Positions 17,860 through 25,522 of a stretch of 37,634 bases of DNA are shown here, in pieces. Under the pieces are notes generated by a model. It did not search any database and was not told where the DNA came from. It worked only from the letters and a program-made list of their open reading frames with translations. This DNA is from Acidobacteriota bacterium (lineage in GTDB: Bacteria; Acidobacteriota; UBA6911; JACQSX01): the NCBI GenBank assembly GCA_016199665.1, contig JACQGG010000020.1:1-37634 (forward strand), given 5' to 3'. Both the position numbers and the translations under genes were made by a program. Within the stretch, counting starts at the first letter, position 1, and every line of letters starts with the position of its first letter.

Positions 17860-18966
17860 TTAGCGGGCGGAAAAGAAATCTGAGACCGCCTGAGCCACAA
17901 AAGAGACCTGGTTCTCGCCCATCTCCGGGTACATGGGCAGCGACAGGATTTCTCCGGCTGATTTTTCCGTTACTGGAAACTTTCCCGCGGGGTAATTCAA
18001 GTCCCGATAAGCGTTCTGGAGGTGAATGGGGATGGGGTAGTGCATCCCCGTGGAGATGGCCCGGCTTTGCAGCCAAGCCTGCATTTCATCGCGCCGGCGA
18101 GTTCGAATGACGTAAAGATGATAGACGTGTTCTGCCAATGGGCTGGCAAACGGGGTGACGACCTCCACGTCCTTTAGCAACTGGTCGTACAGGGCTGCTC
18201 GCTTCCGCCGGTTTCGGTTCCACTCGTCCAGGTGGCGCAGCTTGATACGAAGGACCGCCGCCTGGACCGTGTCCAGGCGGTGGTTGAACGCGAGAAAGTC
18301 GTGGACATACTTTCGGCTTTGACCATAGTTCCGGAGCATTCTCACCTTGTCGGCGACCTCGGCCGAGTTGGTTACCAGCATGCCCCCATCCCCGAACGCG
18401 CCCAGGTTCTTGCCGGGATAAAAGCTGAAGGCGGCTGCGTGCCCGAGCGAACCGACTCGGCGCCCCTTGTAGTGGGCTCCATGAGCTTGGCAGGCGTCTT
18501 CCAGAACGACCAGCCGGTGTTTTTCCGCGATTGACAGGATGGGATCCATGTCGGCCGGCTGGCCGTAGAGATGGACGGGAACAACGGCTCGCGTACGATG
18601 GGTGATCGCGGCCTCGACGGCGGGAGGATCCATGTTATAGGTCCGCGGGTCCACATCCACTAATACCGGCCTGGCTCCCGCAAAGGAGATCGATGACGCG
18701 GTTGCGATGAAGGTGTTGGCAACGGTAATGACTTCATCTCCCGCCTGGATCCCCAGCGCGCGCAGTCCCAGCTCCAGCGCCGAAATGCCGGAGTCAAGGC
18801 CCACCGCGTACCGGACCCCGCAGTACGAAGCGAACTCCTCCTCAAGCAGCGATACTTCTTCCCCAAGAATGAAGTCAGCTCGGTCCAGAACGCCCTCAAT
18901 GGCTTGCAGAACCTCTCCCTTGAGAGCCCGGCATTGCGTTTTCAAGTCAACAAAGGGAACTTGCAT
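17860..18966 (-). CDS. DegT/DnrJ/EryC1 PLP-dependent sugar aminotransferase
   Basis: The protein has 368 residues, normal for the family. It starts MQVPFVDLKTQ, then has LDSGISALELGLRALG, ITVANTFIATASSISFAG, VVPVHLYGQPADMDPI and EDACQAHGAHYKG. The PLP lysine is K186 in FYPGKNLGAFGDGG. The TFIATASSISFAGA strand is typical of enzymes that aminate 3-keto nucleotide sugars (WbpE/WlbC, QdtB, FdtB). The Gfo/Idh gene at 22748-23794 would provide the 3-keto substrate. A strong AGGAG lies 8 nt before the ATG. The leader between this gene and the upstream GT2 carries three copies of CTGGTAA and two small hairpins. Confidence 0.92.
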   Translation of the reverse strand: MQVPFVDLKTQCRALKGEVLQAIEGVLDRADFILGEEVSLLEEEFASYCGVRYAVGLDSGISALELGLRALGIQAGDEVITVANTFIATASSISFAGARPVLVDVDPRTYNMDPPAVEAAITHRTRAVVPVHLYGQPADMDPILSIAEKHRLVVLEDACQAHGAHYKGRRVGSLGHAAAFSFYPGKNLGAFGDGGMLVTNSAEVADKVRMLRNYGQSRKYVHDFLAFNHRLDTVQAAVLRIKLRHLDEWNRNRRKRAALYDQLLKDVEVVTPFASPLAEHVYHLYVIRTRRRDEMQAWLQSRAISTGMHYPIPIHLQNAYRDLNYPAGKFPVTEKSAGEILSLPMYPEMGENQVSFVAQAVSDFFSAR

Positions 18967-18973
18967 TCGGTCA

Positions 18974-19074
18974 ACTCCTGCGTGCGAAGCGTCGGCGCCT
19001 TTACCAGCGCCGTGTGAGTGCCGCTGGTCTTACCAGCAATCGCCTCATTTCGAAAAGCTGTTGCACTTACCAGT
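18974..19074 (-). repeat. Leader with three CTGGTAA copies and two hairpins before the aminotransferase gene
   Basis: On the minus strand CTGGTAA occurs at 19067-19073, 19030-19036 and 19001-19007. The second lies within GCTGGTAAGACCAGC, which can form a 6-bp stem. The third lies within CGGCGCTGGTAAAGGCGCCG, also a 6-bp stem. The ribosome binding site AGGAG of the aminotransferase gene follows. It could affect mRNA processing or translation, or be chance; nothing in the sequence decides between these. Confidence 0.4.
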
Positions 19075-20082
19075 TCAGCCAGGCCGCTCGCGATCCTGTA
19101 CTCGAACTGTCTCGACGAACATCTTCCGGGCTGCCCGCTCCCGAAGCGTATAGTAGGCGTAAATTGCAGTTTGCACGAAGCTTACCACCGGGTGGTAGAG
19201 CCAGTATCGGTTTCGCTCTCTCAGAGCCAGATAAAGGGCATGCGCCATCGAAACGACTGGAATGCCGCTGTAAAGGGCCCATAACGCGAGCTTCCATTTA
19301 AAGGAACGATTAAAAACCCACCGCATATTCCGCGTCCGGTAGTTGCTGGCCAGATGATACCGATAGTTGCGCGCCATCTTTGCAGACCACTCACGCAGCG
19401 AAGTGACTGTATGGTGGTAGGTCTGCAGCGAAGGAATGTAACCGACCCGAGTGTGCCCTTTTTCAATCAGATCCTGAAAAACGTCATTGTCGCCGAAAAA
19501 GCCTTCCTGCAGAATGGCGTCCCGTACCAGGTCCATTCGATAAACCAGCCCGTTGGCTCCCCAAACCAGCGGTTTTTCCGGCGTCACGTCGAAGGTGTAG
19601 CAGTCGGCGGCAGGGTCGTGCCGTGCGGATCGAAAGTAGTGTTTCAGATTCTTGTTGAGAAAGTGGTTGATCGGATCGCTTTGAATCAGCTCATAGTATT
19701 TATTGATAGGAGGATCCTGGTCTCCTGAAACCAGCTTCCCCCACAGGGCAGCCAGCTTTGAATCTCCTTCAAACTGCCGGGAAGCGCGCTGCAGCCAGTC
19801 GCGGCCTTTCAAACCATTGTCGGCAGCAAAAATGACCAGCAAATCGCCGCTGGCGTTTTTAACGTTGATCTTCGCGCCGAAATCCGCAAGTTTTCTCGGA
19901 TTGGGGAAGATTCTCGCCCCATACCGGCGGGCAATCTGCAGAGTTCCATCCGAGGAGCCGCCATCCGCCACCAGGATTTCCACTCGCTCCCGCGGATAGT
20001 CCTGATCCCGGATTGACCGGAGACATTCCGCCAAATACCGCTCAGCGTTGTACGTCGGCAGGGAAAAACTGAATTTGAGCAT
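19075..20082 (-). CDS. Family 2 glycosyltransferase
   Basis: The protein has 335 residues. The N-terminal GT-A motifs are FSLPTYNAERYLAECLRSI and ILVADGGSSDGTLQ. The metal-site segment is FAADNGLKGRDWL, so the usual DxD reads A-D-N. WGANGLVYRMDLV and GFFGDNDVFQDLIEKG supply the acceptor-side acidic residues. A basic, aromatic C-terminus with amphipathic stretches suggests membrane association. The start at 20082 is chosen because its ATG overlaps the TAA of the upstream HAD gene as TAATG. The longer TTG frame has no support. It transfers one sugar residue in repeat-unit assembly; donor and acceptor are unknown. Confidence 0.9.
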   Translation of the reverse strand: MLKFSFSLPTYNAERYLAECLRSIRDQDYPRERVEILVADGGSSDGTLQIARRYGARIFPNPRKLADFGAKINVKNASGDLLVIFAADNGLKGRDWLQRASRQFEGDSKLAALWGKLVSGDQDPPINKYYELIQSDPINHFLNKNLKHYFRSARHDPAADCYTFDVTPEKPLVWGANGLVYRMDLVRDAILQEGFFGDNDVFQDLIEKGHTRVGYIPSLQTYHHTVTSLREWSAKMARNYRYHLASNYRTRNMRWVFNRSFKWKLALWALYSGIPVVSMAHALYLALRERNRYWLYHPVVSFVQTAIYAYYTLRERAARKMFVETVRVQDRERPG

Positions 20083-20741
20083 TACACGCAAACCCTCGGA
20101 AGAATGGAGACCAGTTCCGCCAGATCTCGGATAATGAAGTCCGGGGAGACGCCGGCCAGGGGGTCGCGACTTCGGATGCCGTTCAACACAGCCACCGAAG
20201 CCAACCCCAGGGCCCTGGCGGCCAGGACATCCACTTCGGTGTCTCCCACCAGCAGAAGGGCATCGCGCAGACGCTGCGGCGCCGTTTCAATGAGCCGCCG
20301 CTTCAAAATCCACCCTTCGGCAGACTGCGTGTCACCGGAACAGAGGATTTCGTCAAATGCGCCGCGCACTCCCAAACGTTCGAGTTCCCAAAGCAGGTTG
20401 TCACACTGCTGCCTCAAGGTAGCCGCCGCAAGCTGAAACCCTTCGCCGCGAAGATGCTGCAGCGCCGGAGCCGCGCCCTGCTGTATCTGATCAAGATACA
20501 GGAACCGCCGATCTTCTATGCTTTCGAGCCACCGGACGCGGTAGCGCGACAGGACGCTCGGGTCGGCAAGACCGGGCTCTATTTGATCGAGCGCCTGCCG
20601 TTTTCGCTTGCCTTCCCAGTAGACGGCATAGGGCGCCGGGGTGACATCGATATCCTTGAGGATTTCGCTATGAACCGCGTAATAGCGCCGTGATACGTCG
20701 ATGACCGGACCATCCAAGTCCAGAAAAATAGTTTTGCCCAT
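20082..20741 (-). CDS. HAD-superfamily hydrolase (phosphatase-like)
   Basis: The protein has 219 residues. Motif I is FLDLDGPVIDVS, with the nucleophile and acid-base aspartates spaced DxD. A helical cap follows. Motif IV is LLVGDTEVDVLAARALG, as in phosphoglycolate-phosphatase-type members. Small HAD enzymes in glycan clusters often dephosphorylate sugar phosphates, but the substrate here is unknown. The start at 20741 is preferred to 20759 because GGGGAG stands 4-5 nt upstream. The stop overlaps the start of the next GT2 gene (TAATG), so the two are probably translated together. Confidence 0.88.
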   Translation of the reverse strand: MGKTIFLDLDGPVIDVSRRYYAVHSEILKDIDVTPAPYAVYWEGKRKRQALDQIEPGLADPSVLSRYRVRWLESIEDRRFLYLDQIQQGAAPALQHLRGEGFQLAAATLRQQCDNLLWELERLGVRGAFDEILCSGDTQSAEGWILKRRLIETAPQRLRDALLLVGDTEVDVLAARALGLASVAVLNGIRSRDPLAGVSPDFIIRDLAELVSILPRVCV

Positions 20742-20774
20742 CGGGCTCCCCGCCCGCATCCTGACAAATGCGAG

Positions 20775-21779
20775 CTAGACCTTAAAACGTGTCCAGCGGC
20801 TGATATGATCCGCCAGCCAGTCCAGCTCCTCCACAATGCCGTCCAGGAGCCCCACCTGAGGCTTCCAGCCCAGCAACTGCGTCGCTCGATTGGGACTGAG
20901 GATCATCGTCTGCAGTTCCGACGGCAGCCGCACTCGCCCTTCAACCAGCGCGGAACTTTCTCCCGGCTGGATCGATTCATGCACGATATCGATGGTGCCC
21001 TGGCTCAAGCCGGCAACCTTCTCCGCCAGTTCTCGGACCGACGTTCCGGTGCCGCTGGAAACATTGAGCGGCTCCCCGCAGTTGTTGAACCGGCGCACCA
21101 ACAGCGTGTTGAGCCGGGCCACATCGGATACATGCACAAAATCACGCTGTTGGCCGCCATCCCCAAAAACCACGAGGTGCTTCTTCTCCAGCAATCGCTT
21201 CAGGAACACGGTAAGGACCCGGCCGTACCACTCCCGCGAGCCAAAGACGATGGAGTACCTTAAACTGTAAACGGGAATCCCGTGCTCCCGCTGGTAGTAG
21301 TCGGCGTAGAGTTCCGCCGAAAGCTTGCTGGCGCCGTAGGGCCAGTTTGGCTTCAACGGATGGGATTCGGCCTCCGGCACAGACTGAGCCTGGCCGTATA
21401 CGCACGCCGACGACGCGTTGATCACCGCCTCAACGCCCTGCTCGATGCAGGCCTGCAGGACGTTGACGGTGCCTGCGGTATTGATGGTCAGGTCATGCAC
21501 CGGATGGTCGATGCATTTTATGATTTCGAGCTGCGCCGCCTGATGGGAAACAATTTGATGTCCCGCAATCGCGTTGGACAGTGCCTCGAAATCGAGAATG
21601 TCCCCTTCGACAATCCTGACGTCGGCCTGCACTTCCTTCAGGTTTTCGCGGTAGCCGGAGGAAAAATCATCGTAAACGGTGACGCGAGCGCCCTGGCGCA
21701 CCAGATCTTCGACCACATGGGAGCCGATGAATCCAGCGCCTCCCGTCACCAGAATCCGGAGGTTGTTCAAATCAGGCAT
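20775..21779 (-). CDS. GalE-type NAD-dependent nucleotide-sugar epimerase
   Basis: The protein has 334 residues. It has ILVTGGAGFIGSHVVEDLV, VYDDFSSGYRENL, VSHQAAQLEIIKCIDHP, the Ser strand NASSACVYG and catalytic YGASK. The C-terminal half has the usual YSIVFGSREWYG and VVFGDGGQQRDFVHVSDVA. The layout is that of UDP-glucose 4-epimerase-like enzymes (UDP-GlcNAc 4-epimerase or UDP-glucuronate epimerase are alternatives). The ATG at 21779 overlaps the upstream ATP-grasp gene by 8 bp. A TTG frame at 21809 is less likely. Cytoplasmic, in donor-sugar supply. Confidence 0.9.
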   Translation of the reverse strand: MPDLNNLRILVTGGAGFIGSHVVEDLVRQGARVTVYDDFSSGYRENLKEVQADVRIVEGDILDFEALSNAIAGHQIVSHQAAQLEIIKCIDHPVHDLTINTAGTVNVLQACIEQGVEAVINASSACVYGQAQSVPEAESHPLKPNWPYGASKLSAELYADYYQREHGIPVYSLRYSIVFGSREWYGRVLTVFLKRLLEKKHLVVFGDGGQQRDFVHVSDVARLNTLLVRRFNNCGEPLNVSSGTGTSVRELAEKVAGLSQGTIDIVHESIQPGESSALVEGRVRLPSELQTMILSPNRATQLLGWKPQVGLLDGIVEELDWLADHISRWTRFKV

Positions 21780-22758
21780 TGCCTTGAGGTTCCCTGCCGT
21801 CGGCCACAAAAAATTCCTGCCAAGTCCGGAGCATCAGGAGATCGAAGACCAGTCCCCGGGAAGGGTCCGGGATCGGCTGGCCCTGGTAAAGCTGAAGCAG
21901 CAGGAGCGGAAGGTTCAATCCTGCCTTGACCGTCAGCGGCAGGCTGGCCGGAAATTTCGGATTGATTTCAATCAAGAAGATCTCCTCTCCCCTGCGAATG
22001 CACTGGATGTTGACGCGCGGAGTCAGATCAAACAGACGGGAGACCTTTCGGGCATATTCCACCAGAAGGGGATCCCCCACCGTCCTGCCCTTCACCTGCA
22101 TGCCCGCCTTGACCTCAATTCGAACTTTGGGCAGAGCGCAGATGAGCTCTCCCTTGAGATCCGTCAAAACATCTATGGTGTACTCGGCCCCCTCCACAAA
22201 ATCCTGGATGATGGCATCCGGCACGTAGCTGGAGAAGAACGCGAGCTCTTTCTTGTTCTCGATCCGGTAGACATTGGCCGACCCGCGGCCTCTTGACGGC
22301 TTAATCAGGAGCGGAAAAGACGCCTCTTCCAGTTCCGGCGCTCCCGGCAAATAAGTCCGCGGAGTGAGCAAGCCGAGCTCCTGGCAGCGCTTGAAGAACG
22401 CGTACTTATCCTTGGTAATCCTCACCGTTTCCGCGGTATTGCCGATTACGGTCACACCGTGGCTCTTGAAGAATGCAGCCTGCTCGGCAAAGACAGGAAG
22501 CTCCTCATCTATGATCGGGAAAACATACCCGGCCCCGCGAGAACGGCAGATCTCGAGAACCCTGGGAACAAACTCAGGAGCATCGGCCCTGGGCACGACG
22601 AAATTCTCATGGGCCAGCCTGAAACCCACCGACCGCGGGTTCATGTCGGCGGCCAACAGCGTCAGGCGACCATCGGCTCGAAGAGCCTGAAGCACGGCAA
22701 AGCCCGGAACCGAGCCGGCGCTCATGACCAGAACACTGGGGGGGGGGCTAGCGGGCAT
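21772..22758 (-). CDS. ATP-grasp ligase (CarB-like, stand-alone)
   Basis: The protein has 328 residues. The pre-ATP-grasp domain starts at VLVMSAGSVPGFAVLQAL. TKDKYAFFKRCQELGLLTP leads into the ATP-grasp core, with FPLLIKPSRGRGSANVYRI for nucleotide binding, IIQDFVEGAEYTIDVLTD, and IFLIEINPKFPAS with the metal-binding Glu and Asn. Such ligases join a carboxylate to an amine; in glycan clusters they may attach an amino acid to a uronic acid. That role is inference. The start at 22758 overlaps the Gfo/Idh stop by 11 bp. Codons 4-7 lie in a run of ten C, so slippage there would shift the frame unless translation begins at the ATG 11 codons later. Confidence 0.85.
   Translation of the reverse strand: MPASPPPSVLVMSAGSVPGFAVLQALRADGRLTLLAADMNPRSVGFRLAHENFVVPRADAPEFVPRVLEICRSRGAGYVFPIIDEELPVFAEQAAFFKSHGVTVIGNTAETVRITKDKYAFFKRCQELGLLTPRTYLPGAPELEEASFPLLIKPSRGRGSANVYRIENKKELAFFSSYVPDAIIQDFVEGAEYTIDVLTDLKGELICALPKVRIEVKAGMQVKGRTVGDPLLVEYARKVSRLFDLTPRVNIQCIRRGEEIFLIEINPKFPASLPLTVKAGLNLPLLLLQLYQGQPIPDPSRGLVFDLLMLRTWQEFFVADGREPQGNA
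22738..22747. repeat. Homopolymer tract of ten G (C on coding strand)
   Basis: The tract lies three codons inside the ATP-grasp reading frame and directly after the TAG of the Gfo/Idh gene. A change of one or two bases would leave the Gfo/Idh protein intact and shift the N-terminus of the ATP-grasp protein. Confidence 0.9.
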
Positions 22759-23794
22759 GTGAAGCCGCCGGAGACTCAACAGGTTCAGCCGCACTGCCAT
22801 TTTGAATCGATCTTTCGATTGCCTTGAGAATTCGTATGATTCCGACGGCGTGCCTTCCATCCGTCAACGGGGTTTGGCCCAAGGCAACGCACTTCAGAAA
22901 GTGCGCACACAGGTTTTTCAGCGGCTCGCTGGCTTCAATCTTGGGAGACCTGATGGCGCCGTCTCTCATGAGAAGCTTGAATTCTCCAAAGCTGTCCACT
23001 TCCGCCTGCACCGGAACCACACCCTTTTCAAAGATGCGTATCGGCTCGAGTGAATCGAGGTCGTCAAATACGATCCGCTGATTGCTCCCAACCACGGTGA
23101 CACGCCGGACCTTGTTGGGGTCCGCCCAGCTTACGTGAATGTTGCAGAGCACGTTGTTGGGGTAGTGCAGGGTGATGAAAGCTACATCTTCACGCGCATT
23201 TCCCAGAAATCGGGCGCCGACGGCGCTGACGCTCACCGGTTCATCCCCCAGTACAAAATTCGCAATTGAGATGTCATGGGTGGCCAGGTCCCACACCGCG
23301 TTGACGTCCTTGCGAATCGGACCCAGGTTGGTGCGAGTGGCGTGGATATAGTAGGCTTTGCCGAATTCGGCGCTCTCCACATAGTGTTTCAACGCTGTCA
23401 CGCCGGCGTTGAACAGGAAGGTGTGGCCGACCATCAGGACGCATTTCCGCGCCTGGGCGAGCGCTACCAGCGCCTCCGCCTCACCCACTTCCAGCGTGAT
23501 TGGCTTTTCAACCAGCAGATGTTTCCCAGCCTCGAGAACCTGACAAGCCACCGCATAGTGCGTCGCGGCGGGAGTGGCGACCACCACGGCATCCGCTTCG
23601 GCCAGCAACGCACCCATTTCCCGGTAAGCTCTGATCGCGGGAAATCGTTCCAGAGCCATGGCCACGCGGGGGGCGTCCGGCTCCAACAGTCCGATCAACT
23701 GCGATTCGCGGATTTCACTGAAGACCCTCAGATAGTTCATCCCCCAGTGGCCGCACCCGATGACGCCGATCTTTAGCTTCTGGCTAGAATCCAC
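22748..23794 (-). CDS. Gfo/Idh/MocA NAD-dependent oxidoreductase, probably sugar 3-dehydrogenase
   Basis: The protein has 348 residues. The Rossmann start is KIGVIGCGHWGMNYLRVF. The family EKP motif is in HLLVEKPITLEVGEAEAL. Downstream it has MVGHTFLFNAGV, ATRTNLGPIRKDVNAVWDL and THDISIANFVLG, then a beta-sheet C-terminal domain. The GHWG start and the RTNLGPIR-D-WDLATHDISI region are characteristic of the branch found next to WbpE-type aminotransferases, which oxidises C3 of UDP-N-acetylhexosamine uronates (WbpB/WlbA-like). The frame opens at a GTG (23806), but the GTG at 23794 has GGAG at better spacing. It likely acts with the DegT enzyme at 17860-18966. Confidence 0.9.
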   Translation of the reverse strand: MDSSQKLKIGVIGCGHWGMNYLRVFSEIRESQLIGLLEPDAPRVAMALERFPAIRAYREMGALLAEADAVVVATPAATHYAVACQVLEAGKHLLVEKPITLEVGEAEALVALAQARKCVLMVGHTFLFNAGVTALKHYVESAEFGKAYYIHATRTNLGPIRKDVNAVWDLATHDISIANFVLGDEPVSVSAVGARFLGNAREDVAFITLHYPNNVLCNIHVSWADPNKVRRVTVVGSNQRIVFDDLDSLEPIRIFEKGVVPVQAEVDSFGEFKLLMRDGAIRSPKIEASEPLKNLCAHFLKCVALGQTPLTDGRHAVGIIRILKAIERSIQNGSAAEPVESPAASHAR

Positions 23795-23895
23795 CCGTTT
23801 CTCCACGGAAGAATTTCAGGAAAAAAGACAACTTTTTCCCTTCCTCAATGTCTCGCTCTAAGAAAAACAACAGAAAGATGTTCGAAAAAACCGTC

Positions 23896-25386
23896 TTAAT
23901 GCGGGGTAGCGGCAGAGCTGAGCTTAAGGTTGTCGAGCGCAAAATCCTTCAGGTGACCTACAACTTTCCATGCTGCCCGCCCCAGGAACTTGATGTCATC
24001 CAGGCTTCGCACCGATATCACCTTGCGCGCGATGTATTGCGGACTCATAAATGACTTGTACAACTGCTGGGATAGCTGCAGAACATCTTCGGTGGTCAGT
24101 TGGCTTACCATCACTTGTTCGCGCATGTCGTAGCGATCCCAGTCCTCATGCAGCAGCCAGCCGTTCTCTCTGCACTGCTTGAACAACTGCGTTCCCGGAT
24201 AAGGGATCGTGATGGTGGCCTGAAGGGTATCGATCCATCCGCGCTGGAACAGATCCTTGCATAAATCGATGGTCTGCTGGGCCTGCGCCTTGGTTTCCCA
24301 TGGATAGCCGACCATGCAGGTAACGTGGGGTTCCAGGCCCGCTCTTTTCGCCATGCGCATTGCGTCGCGGATATCCTGAACCGTGTTTCCCTTGTTGAGC
24401 CTTTCCAGCGTCCGGTCATTGCCCGACTCCACCCCGTAAAGAATGAAGCGGAAACCGGCCCGTCCCATCAAATTGTACTGCTCCTGATTTAACGCTCCCG
24501 GCTTCATATTGCAGCCGAATTTGAGCTTCTTGTTGTACCCGCGCGCGATCATCGCTTCGCAGAATTTCTGCAGAAACGCTCCACCCGGGAAAGTGCCGGT
24601 ATCGTCAAAGATTTCCTTGACACCGTACTTGTGGATCAGTACTTCCACTTCTTCCAAAAGCTGGTCGGCAGTCATGACCTGAAACTTGGGAAAGATCGTC
24701 GTCCAGGAGCAGAAAGTGCAGCCGCCATCCTTGCGCCACCAGCAGTCCCGGCCCGCCATGGTGTAGGTTCCCGGCAAGTACTTGTAATTCCCGTTATGAT
24801 ACGCGTAGAGCCGCCACTTAGTGAGGTCACGGTCCAGCATTGGGATTTCGTGGAGACTCCCTTTTTGTTCGAAATGCCCGGTTGACTTAAAGCCGTTGCC
24901 GTCGCGATAGAAGACCCCGGCCGCGAGCGCCTCGCCTCCGGAAATGTTTCCGGCAAGATTCAGCAGCGAAAGATCATAGTTGCCGCCTGTTATCACATAG
25001 TCCACCCCGGAGTTTTCCATCGACTCCTCAGGAAAACCGGTGACGTGATCCCCCATCAGCACCGTAATGATGTCCGGGCGCAGCTCTTTGATGCGGTTGA
25101 TGATGCGCCAGTGTGTGCGGATGACGGGCGTCTTGGATTCAATCGCAATCAAATCGACATCCGAGTGTTGCAGCTCCTCCAGCCAGGGGCGCAGCCTCTT
25201 TTTTTCCGCGATCGCGTCGTCCCACACCACTTCGTATCCGCTCCGCTTCAGGAGAGTGGCCGCATAGGCGGGCACCATGGGATAGATGTAGGTGGGAGCA
25301 TTAAAGTACTGAAACTGCCGATTTTGAGCCAGAAGCGGAGTCCCCTTGGGAGAATCAATTGGCGGATAGGAAATCGCAATTTTCAT
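23896..25386 (-). CDS. B12-binding-domain radical SAM protein with atypical Cx7Cx2C motif
   Basis: The protein has 496 residues. The N-terminal cobalamin-binding-like domain spans about residues 1-150 (VPAYAATLLKRSGYEVVWDD, VLMGDHVTGFPEES, DYVITGGNYD). The radical SAM barrel has a cluster motif AGRDCWWRKDGGCTFCSW, that is C215-x7-C223-x2-C226, instead of the usual Cx3Cx2C. The rest is ordinary for the family: FILYGVESGNDRTLERLNKG, HVTCMVGYPWETKAQ and TITIPYPGTQLF. It probably modifies or methylates a sugar or lipid of the polysaccharide pathway; the substrate is unknown. No strong ribosome binding site is visible at the ATG. The 89-bp gap on its 3' side is rich in T/A runs and may hold the Gfo/Idh leader. 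Confidence 0.88.
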   Translation of the reverse strand: MKIAISYPPIDSPKGTPLLAQNRQFQYFNAPTYIYPMVPAYAATLLKRSGYEVVWDDAIAEKKRLRPWLEELQHSDVDLIAIESKTPVIRTHWRIINRIKELRPDIITVLMGDHVTGFPEESMENSGVDYVITGGNYDLSLLNLAGNISGGEALAAGVFYRDGNGFKSTGHFEQKGSLHEIPMLDRDLTKWRLYAYHNGNYKYLPGTYTMAGRDCWWRKDGGCTFCSWTTIFPKFQVMTADQLLEEVEVLIHKYGVKEIFDDTGTFPGGAFLQKFCEAMIARGYNKKLKFGCNMKPGALNQEQYNLMGRAGFRFILYGVESGNDRTLERLNKGNTVQDIRDAMRMAKRAGLEPHVTCMVGYPWETKAQAQQTIDLCKDLFQRGWIDTLQATITIPYPGTQLFKQCRENGWLLHEDWDRYDMREQVMVSQLTTEDVLQLSQQLYKSFMSPQYIARKVISVRSLDDIKFLGRAAWKVVGHLKDFALDNLKLSSAATPH

Positions 25387-25522
25387 AGGGTATTACCCGC
25401 GCCGACCCGGACGCGACAGAGCTTGCCTGAACATACTAACCGCTGGCCAGTGCCCTGCGCAATAGTTTTCTCTGACGACTCCGACGATCTCTCTGTAACG
25501 CTCTCTGTTGCAATACCGCGCT

